The position numbers and the translations under genes are program-made. DNA of 64,000 nt from the NCBI GenBank assembly GCA_025612245.1, contig JAAXKQ010000009.1:100567-164566 (forward strand). The letters run 5' to 3'. Of this stretch, positions 35,785-44,392 are shown piece after piece (the first letter of the stretch is position 1; each line of letters opens with the position of its first letter). Below the pieces are notes generated by a model, which was not told the origin of the DNA, did not search any database, and saw only the letters and a program-made list of their open reading frames with translations. The DNA is from Ignavibacteria bacterium (GTDB lineage Bacteria; Bacteroidota; Ignavibacteria; Ignavibacteriales; SURF-24).

Positions 35785-36195
35785 ATGAGCTGTATCTTCT
35801 GTGATATCATAAGCGGTAAATCGCCGGCCGAGATTATTTATGAAGATGACAAGGTGGTTTCATTCCTGGATGTAAAGCCGATACATTTCGGGCACATACT
35901 GGTTGTACCGAAAGGCCACTACGTGGATTTTCTGGACATCCCGGAGGATAACCTTCTTTCGCTCATTCATGCCACCAGAATTGTTGCCGGTGCAATAATG
36001 AAGGGCTTAAAGCCCGACGGGTACAATATATTTTCAAACAACGGGGTTGCTGCAGGGCAGTCGGTTTTTCATTTTCACATGCACATAACGCCGCGCTATT
36101 TTAACGATGAGATCAAATTCATGCTGAATCTAAAAAACTATAAAGAAACTGAAATGAAGAAATTTGCCGACAGAATAAGGCAGGAAATTCAGTAA
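35785..36195 (+). CDS. HIT-family (HinT-like) nucleotide hydrolase
   Basis: 136 residues with the histidine-triad motif in QSVFHFHMHITPRY near the C-terminus and the N-terminal Cys pattern CIFCDIISGKSPAEIIYEDD. HinT-type enzymes hydrolyse purine nucleoside phosphoramidates such as AMP-lysine. It is followed after 12 nt by the B12-binding gene. Confidence 0.93.
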   Translation: MSCIFCDIISGKSPAEIIYEDDKVVSFLDVKPIHFGHILVVPKGHYVDFLDIPEDNLLSLIHATRIVAGAIMKGLKPDGYNIFSNNGVAAGQSVFHFHMHITPRYFNDEIKFMLNLKNYKETEMKKFADRIRQEIQ

Positions 36196-36207
36196 AAGGA
36201 GACTTAA

Positions 36208-36615
36208 ATGGATAAAAAAATCAGAGTTCTTGTTGCTAAAGCTGGTCTCGACGGTCACGACAGGGGTGCAAAGGTAATTGCTGCTGCATTAAGAGATGCC
36301 GGTATGGAAGTCATTTACACGGGCTTAAGGCAGACACCGGAGATGATAGTTGAAGCTGCAATACAGGAAGACGTTGACGTAATTGGAATTAGCATCCTTT
36401 CAGGCGCGCATATGACCATTTTCCCAAAGATCCTGACCTTGATGAAGGAAAAAGGACTGAATGACGTTCTCCTTACAGGGGGGGGCATTATTCCTGAAAG
36501 CGACCTGAAGGAATTAAGAAAAATTGGTGTCGGAGAGCTTTTTACTCCGGGAACACCGACGGCCTCAGTAATTGAATTTATTACAAACTGGTGCAATACC
36601 CACTCAAGAGACTAA
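36208..36615 (+). CDS. methylmalonyl-CoA mutase B12-binding subunit/domain protein
   Basis: 135-residue free-standing cobalamin-binding domain. The DxHxxG motif is present as [19 protein letters not shown], with the following conserved [12 protein letters not shown] and [16 protein letters not shown]. It matches the C-terminal domain of MCM. In bacteria with split mutases this is the small subunit and pairs with a catalytic subunit encoded elsewhere; no such gene is in the window. AAAAGGAG precedes the start. A strong hairpin follows the stop. Confidence 0.9.
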   Translation: MDKKIRVLVAKAGLDGHDRGAKVIAAALRDAGMEVIYTGLRQTPEMIVEAAIQEDVDVIGISILSGAHMTIFPKILTLMKEKGLNDVLLTGGGIIPESDLKELRKIGVGELFTPGTPTASVIEFITNWCNTHSRD

Positions 36616-36627
36616 TGCTATTTATTA

Positions 36628-36670
36628 GAAACCGGGGGAAACTGGGGTTTTTACCTCTCCCCCCGGTTTC
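36628..36670 (+). terminator. terminator after the B12-binding gene
   Basis: GAAACCGGGGG and CCCCCGGTTTC form an 11-bp stem with a 21-nt partly paired loop, followed by TTTCTTATCC. Confidence 0.8.
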
Positions 36671-36876
36671 TTTCTTATCCTTTTGTCTCGAAACCCCCGG
36701 TCACCCATGTCAGAAAATTCTGTTTCAATTCTTCCTTAAATTCGCTATTCTTAGTGTATATGCCAAAAAGAACTACTCATCCTAAATAAGTGTTTAATTA
36801 TTTGGAGAGTTTGCTTATTTTTACGGGCAGAATTAAAGAGTTATGTTTTTGCGATTTTGGAGATACATCGATAATA

Positions 36877-37995
36877 ATGTTGAAAGACAAGAAAAAAAAC
36901 AGGATCATATTTATAGATCTCATGCGGGCTTTTGCCGTACTAATGATGGTTCAGGGACACACGGTAGATACTCTTCTTGCAGACAGTTACAGGACATTTG
37001 ACTCACCTTTATTCAGTTTCTGGTTTTTTATGAGGGGTCTGACAGCACCGATATTCCTCTTTTCCTCCGGTACAGTTTTTTCGTACCTTTTCCGGATGCA
37101 TAACCTTCCTTTTAAGGAAAATCCCAGGGCAAAGAAGGGCTTGAAGAGATTTTTGCTGCTTGTGGGCCTAGCTTACTTTTTAAGATATCCAACGCCATAT
37201 ATATTTGATTTTTCCAACGTTACAGACGTCCAGTGGCAGACTTTTTTTTCCGTTGACGTGCTTCATCTGATCGGTTTCGGAATACTCTTTTTGATCGGAC
37301 TACTGTATATATCCGAAAGATTTAACGTCAGGGACAGCATTACCTTTTCTGCTGCGGCTTTTGTTGCATTTTCACTTTACCCGGTATTTTCGAAAATTGA
37401 ATGGATAAAATTTTTACCGCTGCCCCTGGCAGGATACTTTTATCAGGGTACGGGCTCGCTTTTCCCGCTCATACCATGGGTGGGATTCATGTTTGCCGGT
37501 GCAGTCCTGGGGACTTATCTTGCGCATCACAAGGATGTTTTTACTACAAGGAGATTCAGCCTGAATCTGATGTATTTCGGGCTGATGTTTATTGCCATTT
37601 CCTTGATCGGCAACGCGCTTGAACTGGCAATCTATCAGCAGAGTGATTTTTGGACAACGAGTCCCAACCTGATACTCTTCAGGCTTGGTATCGTTTTACT
37701 CTTGAACAGCGGAATGTCGTACCTGGCAATAAGGCTTACGAAAGTTCCACCTATAGTTTTCCACATCGGAAGAAACACGCTTCCGATCTATGTCGTACAC
37801 CTGATTATTCTATACGGCAGCGCATGGACGCTTGGCTTGTGGAGCATTTTTGCAAAGAGTTTCAGCGTGTGGAGCACAATCGGGGCGGCCATTTTGATGA
37901 TAACCCTTATGGTCAGCATGGTGCAGGGATTTCAGATCGTCAAGGTCAGGATCAAAAAAAGAGAAACTGATTCCGGTAATATGCAGGTTCAATAA
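36877..37995 (+). CDS. polytopic membrane acyltransferase-like protein (DUF1624/HGSNAT type)
   Basis: About 372 residues with roughly ten transmembrane helices. The N-terminal [23 protein letters not shown] has the Arg-Ala and Gly-His pattern of DUF1624 / heparan-alpha-glucosaminide N-acetyltransferase-like proteins, which move acetyl or acyl groups across a membrane. The open frame begins at 36790, but the first 29 residues look non-coding; the ATG at 36877 starts [15 protein letters not shown]. The substrate is unknown; an envelope-sugar modification is a reasonable guess only. Confidence 0.75.
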   Translation: MLKDKKKNRIIFIDLMRAFAVLMMVQGHTVDTLLADSYRTFDSPLFSFWFFMRGLTAPIFLFSSGTVFSYLFRMHNLPFKENPRAKKGLKRFLLLVGLAYFLRYPTPYIFDFSNVTDVQWQTFFSVDVLHLIGFGILFLIGLLYISERFNVRDSITFSAAAFVAFSLYPVFSKIEWIKFLPLPLAGYFYQGTGSLFPLIPWVGFMFAGAVLGTYLAHHKDVFTTRRFSLNLMYFGLMFIAISLIGNALELAIYQQSDFWTTSPNLILFRLGIVLLLNSGMSYLAIRLTKVPPIVFHIGRNTLPIYVVHLIILYGSAWTLGLWSIFAKSFSVWSTIGAAILMITLMVSMVQGFQIVKVRIKKRETDSGNMQVQ

Positions 37996-38012
37996 CATAT
38001 AAAGCAAATTTA

Positions 38013-39041
38013 ATGAGAAAATCAGAAAACACCGATGCAAACGTCAACGACGAGGAAAGGCAGTTTGAACAAAGCCTTCGCCCGAGCCGTTTCGATGACT
38101 TCATGGGGCAGAAGAAGATCACGGATAACCTGAAGGTTTTCATTACAGCTGCCCTGAAAAGGGACGAGGGGTTGGACCACGTGCTGCTGACAGGGCCTCC
38201 GGGGCTGGGTAAAACCACTCTTGCCCACATTATTGCTCACGAGATGGGTTCCAGAATTAAAATTACTTCGGGACCCGTTCTGGAAAAGCCCGGTGACCTG
38301 GCCGGACTATTGACAAACCTCGAGGAAAAATCTGTCCTTTTCATCGATGAAATTCACCGCCTGAGCCCGGTCGTGGAAGAATACCTTTACTCGGCAATGG
38401 AAGATTACACGCTGGATATTATGATAGACAGCGGTCCTAACGCCCGTTCCGTGCAGATCCGGCTTCCTAAGTACACCCTGGTGGGAGCTACAACAAGGGC
38501 CGGTTTACTTACCGCACCGCTGCGCGACAGGTTCGGAATAAAAGCGCGCCTGGACTATTACGATTCTGAGCTTTTAAGCAGAATTGTAGGAAGGTCTGCC
38601 GGGCTCCTTAACCTTAAAATTGAAGATGAAGCTGCCTACGAGCTGGCAAAGCGATCGCGCGGTACACCGAGAATTGCAAACAGGCTTCTTAGAAGAACCC
38701 GCGACTTTGCCGATTATGAAAATAAGAAATCGATCGATCTGGCTGTGGTTAAAAAAGCTCTTAATGCGCTTGACGTGGATGAATACGGTCTCGATGAAAT
38801 GGATAAGGATATAATTCTGACTATAATTGAAAAGTTCAAGGGAGGACCCGTAGGCTTAAGTACACTTGCCGTAGCCGTTAATGAGGATCCCGGAACAATC
38901 GAAGAGGTCTATGAGCCGTTTTTAATTCAGCAGGGTTTTATTCAGCGTACGCCCAGGGGGCGCGAGGCAACCGATCTGGCTTACATCCGCTTCGGCATGA
39001 AAAGGACAAACCCGAATGAAAGCGGCAATCTGTTCGGGTAA
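38013..39041 (+). CDS. ruvB: Holliday junction branch-migration helicase RuvB
   Basis: 342 residues. It begins with the RuvB block [15 protein letters not shown], followed by Walker [11 protein letters not shown], Walker [24 protein letters not shown], sensor [17 protein letters not shown], and the C-terminal winged helix ([20 protein letters not shown]). It works with RuvA/RuvC in recombination; ruvA and ruvC are not in the window. Confidence 0.97.
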   Translation: MRKSENTDANVNDEERQFEQSLRPSRFDDFMGQKKITDNLKVFITAALKRDEGLDHVLLTGPPGLGKTTLAHIIAHEMGSRIKITSGPVLEKPGDLAGLLTNLEEKSVLFIDEIHRLSPVVEEYLYSAMEDYTLDIMIDSGPNARSVQIRLPKYTLVGATTRAGLLTAPLRDRFGIKARLDYYDSELLSRIVGRSAGLLNLKIEDEAAYELAKRSRGTPRIANRLLRRTRDFADYENKKSIDLAVVKKALNALDVDEYGLDEMDKDIILTIIEKFKGGPVGLSTLAVAVNEDPGTIEEVYEPFLIQQGFIQRTPRGREATDLAYIRFGMKRTNPNESGNLFG

Positions 39042-39086
39042 GTTGCTCAAAACAGCCGGCTTGTGACCCGTATCGGTAATGACAAA

Positions 39087-39094
39087 TAATTTTG
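39087..39094 (+). promoter_or_regulatory. candidate -7 element upstream of kdsA
   Basis: TAATTTTG matches TAnnTTTG in the 102-bp gap between ruvB and kdsA, about 50 nt before the start codon. No good -33 element is seen. Confidence 0.3.
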
Positions 39095-39143
39095 CTCCCG
39101 GAAGAAAAGTTCAGCTTAAAACTAAAGCAATACAAGAGAATAA

Positions 39144-39965
39144 ATGGTAGAAATTTCAAATATCAGGATCGGAGGCGGCAATCCGCTCGTCTTAATTGCA
39201 GGCCCCTGCGTTATTGAAGGCGAAGAAATTACGCTTAGAACCGCCAAGGAAATTCAAAATATCACCTCGGAACTCGGAATTCCTTTCATATTCAAGTCCA
39301 GCTATAAGAAAGCCAACAGGACTAGCCTGAACTCTTTTACAGGACTGAATGAAGAAGAGGCCATAGGAATACTTGAGGAAGTAAAAAGCCGCTTGGCCGT
39401 GCCTGTCCTGACGGACATTCATACTGAAGCTGAAGCCCACATGGCCTCACGTGTGGCAGACATATTACAGATACCGGCATTTCTCTGCCGGCAGACCGAC
39501 CTTTTAATTGCCGCAGGGGAGACCGGAAAGGCGGTCAACATAAAAAAAGGACAGTTCCTGGCCCCCGAGGACATGCGGCATGCGGCAGAGAAGGTTATTT
39601 CCACGGGAAATAACAAGGTCTTACTGACCGAGCGGGGGACCACGTTCGGATATCACAACCTGGTCGTTGACATGCGTTCACTGGTAGTAATGCGCGATCT
39701 CGGCTATCCTGTTGTAATGGATGCCACGCATGCCGTGCAGATACCATCTCAGGGAGGCATTTCCGGAGGTCAGCCAAAATTCATCGCCCCGATTGCCAGG
39801 GCGGCTGTTGCAGTCGGCATCGATGCTCTCTTTATGGAGGTTCATCCCGATCCGCCTCATGCCCTGAGCGATGCTGCAAGCCAGTTCCCTCTTTCCGGGT
39901 TAAAGAATTTACTCCTGGAAATTAAGAAGCTTGACCAAGCCGTGAAGACAAATGGTGCCTTATAG
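39144..39965 (+). CDS. kdsA: 3-deoxy-8-phosphooctulonate synthase
   Basis: Condenses phosphoenolpyruvate with arabinose-5-phosphate to Kdo-8-phosphate. The 273-residue TIM-barrel protein has LIAGPCVIEGEE, FKSSYKKANRTS, VPVLTDIHTEAEA, IPAFLCRQTDLL, KGQFLAPEDMRHAAEK, LTERGTTFGYHNLVVDMRSL and MEVHPDPPHALSDAASQ, all typical. It overlaps the kdsC-like gene by 14 nt. Confidence 0.97.
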   Translation: MVEISNIRIGGGNPLVLIAGPCVIEGEEITLRTAKEIQNITSELGIPFIFKSSYKKANRTSLNSFTGLNEEEAIGILEEVKSRLAVPVLTDIHTEAEAHMASRVADILQIPAFLCRQTDLLIAAGETGKAVNIKKGQFLAPEDMRHAAEKVISTGNNKVLLTERGTTFGYHNLVVDMRSLVVMRDLGYPVVMDATHAVQIPSQGGISGGQPKFIAPIARAAVAVGIDALFMEVHPDPPHALSDAASQFPLSGLKNLLLEIKKLDQAVKTNGAL

Positions 39966-40437
39966 CTCGCTGAATAAACTAAAGTTTCTTCTTTTTGACC
40001 TTCATGGAGTTGTAATTCCTCTAGAGAGTTCCAGGGTCGGTGAAAAGAACTTTTCAGACCTGAAAGAAGATCTCTTAAAGGCTGAAGATCTTAGCATCAA
40101 GTGTGGGGTGATTTCTGCCAGTGAGGACGCCAGCCTCCTGGAAAAGGTAAAGATGCTACGCGGCCTGGCAGAAGTGCTTTCGCATTCGATTGATAAGGTC
40201 TCTCAGGCCGAAAAAATCCTCGAAAAGTATGATCTTACTTATGAAGAAGTAGGCTTTATCGGAGATGACATTCTGGATATTCCGCTTTTAATGAAAGCAG
40301 GCTTCAGCGCTGCTCCTAAGGCCGCAAGAAGGGAAGTAAAAAGAATCGTAAACTATGTTACCAGGGATTCCGAAAATAAAACTGCCCTGTCGGACGTTCT
40401 GGATCTGATTTCCAGGGCCAGAAGGGAGCAGAAATAA
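39952..40437 (+). CDS. KdsC-like HAD phosphatase with altered active site
   Basis: 161 residues, aligned by eye to Kdo-8-phosphate phosphatase: LKFLLFDLHGVVIPL (motif I), GVISASEDASLLEK (motif II region), and VGFIGDDILDIPLLMKAGFSAAP (motif IV). In KdsC motif I is DxDGV; here it is DLHGV, so the second Asp, normally the acid/base, is His18 (codon 40003-40005). The usual TGR/SGR of motif II is SAS. GDD and DIP are intact. Its position between kdsA and kdsD supports the family. Activity may be weak or lost, with a different phosphatase doing the step. Confidence 0.75.
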   Translation: MVPYSSLNKLKFLLFDLHGVVIPLESSRVGEKNFSDLKEDLLKAEDLSIKCGVISASEDASLLEKVKMLRGLAEVLSHSIDKVSQAEKILEKYDLTYEEVGFIGDDILDIPLLMKAGFSAAPKAARREVKRIVNYVTRDSENKTALSDVLDLISRARREQK

Positions 40438-40634
40438 GGGATCCTGAAGTATTGCTGAATTCAGGGCCGGTCTCTGAGGGTTCGTTTGAGCTTTCAGACC
40501 AGTACATGGAATCGGCTTTTTTAATTTATAGCAAGTACTGGAAGAAAATCAATCCGGATTATTCTATATTTGTAAGTACAGAAAAAAAAGATAAGGGAAA
40601 ATCCTTATTTTTATAATTTTTAAAAGAGGTTAGA
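40438..40634. other. intergenic region between kdsC-like gene and kdsD
   Basis: 197 bp. It contains an imperfect hairpin (GGTCT...AGACC, around 40470-40502) and a 54-codon open frame on the plus strand at 40452-40616 (TTG start; ATG at 40506) that I do not recognise. kdsD has its own ribosome-binding site AAAGAGG. Confidence 0.4.
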
Positions 40635-41612
40635 TTGTCTATAGAAAGTATTATACAGAAAGCAAAAGAAGTAATCTGCAAGGAAGCCGAGGCAGTTTCG
40701 GGTTTAATGGACAGGATAGACGGCGATTTCGTGCGTGCTGTTGAAGTCATTTACGCTTCCAAAGGCAGGGTCATTCTCACGGGTATGGGAAAGTCGGGAC
40801 TGATTGCCCGCAAGATAGTTGCCACAATGAATTCCACCGGTACTCCGGCCATATACCTGCATCCGACCGACGCATTGCACGGTGACCTGGGAATGGTCAG
40901 GCGGGAGGACGTGGTAATTTTAATATCCAAGAGCGGAAATACGGAAGAAATCATAAATCTTATTCCACTCTTAAAGAGGCTCAACGTGGTAATGATTGCC
41001 ATGGTGGGCAACAAGAAGTCCAGAGTGGCAAGAGAATGCAAATTTGTCCTTGACGTGGGCGTAAAAGAGGAAGCCTGCCCATACGACCTGGCGCCAACTG
41101 CCTCAAGCACGGCAACGCTGGTAATGGGGGACGCCCTTTCGATGGCTCTTTTGGAACTAAGGGGTTTTACGAAGGAAGACTTTGCTCTTCTGCATCCGGG
41201 TGGCAGCCTGGGTAAACGCCTCTCGCTTAGAATATCTGAACTGATGATAAAAGGCGAGGACATTCCTGTAGTCAACTGCAAGGCTTCGCTTAAGGACACA
41301 ATACTTGAAATTACTTCAAAGCGCCTTGGAATGACTACGGTTGTGGATGACGATGGTGTACTTGCCGGAATCATCACAGATGGTGACTTGAGGCGTCTGC
41401 TTGAGAAAACAATCAGTTTCAATTCACTCAGGGCCGTAGATATTATGACACGCAATCCTAAGACAATAAAAGAGGATTACCTGGCTTCATTTGCCCTGCA
41501 GTACATGGAAAACTTCAAGATTACCTCACTGATCGTAATTGACGCTGCCAGCCATCCACAAGGAGTAGTTCACCTTCACGACCTTGTAAAACTGGGTCTT
41601 CAGGCAAGATGA
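40635..41612 (+). CDS. kdsD: arabinose-5-phosphate isomerase (KdsD/KpsF)
   Basis: Makes arabinose-5-phosphate from ribulose-5-phosphate, the first step to Kdo. It is 325 residues. A SIS domain (GRVILTGMGKSGLIARKIVATMNSTGTPAIYLHPTDALHGDLGMV, then ISKSGNTEEI and LAPTASSTATL) is followed by two CBS domains (ISELMIKGEDIPVV, AVDIMTRNPKTI). The start is TTG. Its stop overlaps lptC by 4 nt (ATGA), tying Kdo synthesis to LPS export. Confidence 0.95.
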   Translation: MSIESIIQKAKEVICKEAEAVSGLMDRIDGDFVRAVEVIYASKGRVILTGMGKSGLIARKIVATMNSTGTPAIYLHPTDALHGDLGMVRREDVVILISKSGNTEEIINLIPLLKRLNVVMIAMVGNKKSRVARECKFVLDVGVKEEACPYDLAPTASSTATLVMGDALSMALLELRGFTKEDFALLHPGGSLGKRLSLRISELMIKGEDIPVVNCKASLKDTILEITSKRLGMTTVVDDDGVLAGIITDGDLRRLLEKTISFNSLRAVDIMTRNPKTIKEDYLASFALQYMENFKITSLIVIDAASHPQGVVHLHDLVKLGLQAR

Positions 41613-42211
41613 AAATTTTCCGGAATAAGAAAATTACGGGCAGTGCCCTCATGATGGCAGAAATTGCATTTTTCTTTGCTGCTGCCTCATGGCTTTTTAC
41701 GGGCTGTTCTGAAGAAAAGATTAAGCCGCCTGTTCTGGGCGGAAATTCAAAAGGAGAGCTGCCCACACAGGAAAGCTGGAATTTCCAGATGATGTTTACT
41801 GATGAAGGCAAGCTGAAGGCAGTCCTGACGTCTTCGCATGCAAGGGTTTTTGAGGACAAGAAAGAAACCTTGCTCGATACGGTAAGAATTGACTTCTATA
41901 ATGATGCCGGGCAGAAGACTTCTACATTAACCTCGCTTAAGGGCAGGGTTGACGGCTTTACAAATAATATGTATGCCATTGACAGCGTGGTGGCAAGAAA
42001 CGACAGCGGAACAACCCTAAAAACCCAGGAACTAATGTGGCGCAATAAGGACAGGAAGATAGTTTCCGACAAGTTCGTTACCATTGTTTCACCGAGAGAA
42101 AAAATTCAGGGCTACGGGGTAGTTGCCGACCAGAGTCTGCGAAACTATGTTATTTATAAGCCTACGTTTGTTACAGCTCCCGACAATGTATCAGGAGGAG
42201 TAACCCCGTGA
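41609..42211 (+). CDS. lptC: LPS export protein LptC, lipoprotein type
   Basis: 200 residues. The hydrophobic N-terminus (MAEIAFFFAAASWLFTGC) ends in a lipobox with Cys33, so it is probably lipid-anchored and not held by a transmembrane helix. The rest is a beta-jellyroll of the LptC/YrbK type: WNFQMMFTDEGKLKAVLTSSHARVFEDKKETLLD, with later VVADQSLRNYVIYKPTF. It bridges the inner-membrane ABC transporter and the LptA-like partner. It starts and ends in 4-nt overlaps with kdsD and the OstA-like gene. Confidence 0.85.
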   Translation: MKIFRNKKITGSALMMAEIAFFFAAASWLFTGCSEEKIKPPVLGGNSKGELPTQESWNFQMMFTDEGKLKAVLTSSHARVFEDKKETLLDTVRIDFYNDAGQKTSTLTSLKGRVDGFTNNMYAIDSVVARNDSGTTLKTQELMWRNKDRKIVSDKFVTIVSPREKIQGYGVVADQSLRNYVIYKPTFVTAPDNVSGGVTP

Positions 42212-43563
42212 AAAGAGTAATAGTGACATTACTTATACTTATCAGCTCCGTAGCCGTTTATGCCCAGGGCGCACGAGGTTTTATTACAGTTACAGGCGAC
42301 AGTATGTCGGGCAAGCTCCTTGGCGGGGAAAGCATAAGAGAGGTAATTGGCCACGTAAGGCTTCAGCAGGGAAATATAATCATTACATGCCGCAAGGCTA
42401 CGCAGTATCTTGCAAAGAACAACGCAATTCTTGAGGGTAATGTGGTCGTCAGGCAGGATACGCTTACAATTGAGGCTGAGAAGGGGTATTATTACGGCAA
42501 CGAGAGGATTGCCGAGTGCAAGACAGGCGTAAAATTAAACGACGGCAAGGTGATATTAACGGCTGTAAACGGCGATTATTACTTTAATGAGGCAAGAGCT
42601 TATTTTTCACAAAATGTCAGGCTTTACGACACGGTATCGACAATGACGTGTAATGTTCTGAACTATTATAAAAATGAAAACAGGGCTGTTGCCACGGGAA
42701 ACGTGACCATATTCGATTCTGTAAATACGATTATAGCCGACAGCATGACTCACCTGAGGACAACGAGAACCACCTTTGCCGACGGGAAGGTCCAGGTTTC
42801 AAATTCCAGGAACAACGTGATTGTTTACGGAAATCATCTTGAAAATTATGCGCTGAAAAAATACACTATCATTAACGAAAAGCCGCTGCTGATGCAGGTG
42901 GATACTTCGGCAGATGGCAGGCAGCAGGATACGCTCATTATTTCTTCGCGCACGATGGAATCCTTTAATGACACTTCACGGGTTTTCGTTGCAACCGACT
43001 CGGTAAAAATTCTCAGGGGCAATTTTGCTTCAACCAATAATTATTCGATATATTACAGGGATGAGGAAAAAATAATTACATTTAAGCGCCCTAAGGATCC
43101 CGGTGTGCCCGTACTCTGGTATGAAGACTCCCAGCTTTCGGGTGATTCGGTAAACATTTTTACGGCGCGTAACCGCCTGAGGAAAATAGAAGTCTATAAT
43201 AATTCTTTTTTGCTTTCACACAACGAAGGCTTTAATACGAGATACGACCAGATATCGGGCGACCAGATGACTATCTATTTTGACAGCACTGGCATCAACC
43301 ATACGGACGTTAACGGTAACGTGTTGAGCATTTATTATGTGTATGATAAAAATGAGCCTAACGGGCTTACAAAGTCGAGCGCACAGAATGCGAAAATATT
43401 TTTCAGGAATAAGGCTGTAAACGAGGTTAAGATGTTCAATTCGCCCGTAAGCGAATATTATCCTGAGAACCTGGTTGAGAAAAATGAGCTCTCCTATACG
43501 CTGCCCGCATTTTTTATACAGAAGGGCAGGCCTGAGAAAAATACGATGCTTAGTGTATTTTAA
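42208..43563 (+). CDS. OstA/LptA-like LPS transport protein
   Basis: 451 residues with a signal peptide (VIVTLLILISSVAVYAQ). Repeated beta strands of the OstA type follow: VTGDSMSGKLLGGESIREVIGHVRLQQGNIIITCRKATQY, then NNAILEGNVVVRQDTLTIEAEKGYYYGNE and further copies. It is longer than LptA of enterobacteria, with a C-terminal extension, as in other Bacteroidota OstA-like proteins. It probably forms the periplasmic bridge or links to LptD. The start is GTG with AGGAGG nine bases upstream. Confidence 0.85.
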   Translation: MKRVIVTLLILISSVAVYAQGARGFITVTGDSMSGKLLGGESIREVIGHVRLQQGNIIITCRKATQYLAKNNAILEGNVVVRQDTLTIEAEKGYYYGNERIAECKTGVKLNDGKVILTAVNGDYYFNEARAYFSQNVRLYDTVSTMTCNVLNYYKNENRAVATGNVTIFDSVNTIIADSMTHLRTTRTTFADGKVQVSNSRNNVIVYGNHLENYALKKYTIINEKPLLMQVDTSADGRQQDTLIISSRTMESFNDTSRVFVATDSVKILRGNFASTNNYSIYYRDEEKIITFKRPKDPGVPVLWYEDSQLSGDSVNIFTARNRLRKIEVYNNSFLLSHNEGFNTRYDQISGDQMTIYFDSTGINHTDVNGNVLSIYYVYDKNEPNGLTKSSAQNAKIFFRNKAVNEVKMFNSPVSEYYPENLVEKNELSYTLPAFFIQKGRPEKNTMLSVF

Positions 43564-43598
43564 TGACATCCGACGGAATTAATTAAACAGAAATTACA

Positions 43599-44339
43599 AT
43601 GGAAAACTCTTTAACATTAAGAAGCGAAGACCTCGTAAAAATATATAAGAAGCGGACAGTAGTTAAAAAAGTATCCGTTCAGGTAACACAGGGTGAAATT
43701 GTTGGTCTCCTGGGCCCAAATGGCGCAGGCAAAACCACGACGTTTTACATGATTGTAGGCATGATAAAGCCCGAGAGCGGAAAGGTGTTTCTGGACTCTG
43801 AGGATATTACAGCAATGCCCATGTATAAAAGGGCACGTCTTGGAATCGGTTACCTGCCGCAGGAGGCTTCCATTTTCCGGCGCCTCAGCGTGGAAGACAA
43901 CCTCATGGCCGTGCTGCAGATGATGGACCTTTCGTCAAAGCAAAGGAAGGAACGCTGTAACCAGCTGCTTGAGGACCTGAACATAACACACATTCGTAAA
44001 AGTCTTGGATTTCAGCTGAGCGGCGGTGAGAGAAGAAGGACTGAAATTGCAAGGGCACTTGCAACAAACCCGAAATTTATACTTCTGGATGAGCCTTTTG
44101 CGGGCGTTGACCCTATTGCAGTTGAGGACATTATGAACATTGTTGCAAACCTCAAGAACCGCGGCATAGGCATTCTTATTACGGACCACAACGTCCATGA
44201 GACGCTAAGCATTGTCGATAAGGCTTACATACTTATAAGTGGAAACATATTCAAATACGGAACAGCCGAAGTTCTGGCTGAAGACGCCGACGTAAGAAAG
44301 CTTTACCTGGGCGAAAAGTTCAAGCTGGACAGGTATTAG
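43599..44339 (+). CDS. lptB: LPS export ABC transporter ATPase LptB
   Basis: 246 residues. Walker [12 protein letters not shown] is near residue 37, the Q-loop in [18 protein letters not shown], the ABC signature [15 protein letters not shown], Walker [14 protein letters not shown] and the H-loop [12 protein letters not shown]. These match LptB specifically. It ends the kdsD-lptC-ostA-lptB operon; lptF and lptG are not in the window. Confidence 0.96.
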   Translation: MENSLTLRSEDLVKIYKKRTVVKKVSVQVTQGEIVGLLGPNGAGKTTTFYMIVGMIKPESGKVFLDSEDITAMPMYKRARLGIGYLPQEASIFRRLSVEDNLMAVLQMMDLSSKQRKERCNQLLEDLNITHIRKSLGFQLSGGERRRTEIARALATNPKFILLDEPFAGVDPIAVEDIMNIVANLKNRGIGILITDHNVHETLSIVDKAYILISGNIFKYGTAEVLAEDADVRKLYLGEKFKLDRY

Positions 44340-44346
44340 TAGAAAT

Positions 44347-44372
44347 AAGCATGCTGCAAAAGCAGCATGCTT
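44347..44372. terminator. perfect palindrome between convergent lptB and aldehyde dehydrogenase
   Basis: AAGCATGCTGC and GCAGCATGCTT, 11 bp perfect, loop AAAA. It separates convergent genes, so a bidirectional terminator is likely, but there is no T-run on the plus side. Confidence 0.6.
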
Positions 44373-44392
44373 CTCAAATTTCCGGGAAAACC

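Noticed and set aside
36790-36876. N-terminal extension of the membrane acyltransferase
   Set aside because: It is AT-rich, not like the family, and the ATG at 36877 gives the expected start before FIDLMRAF.
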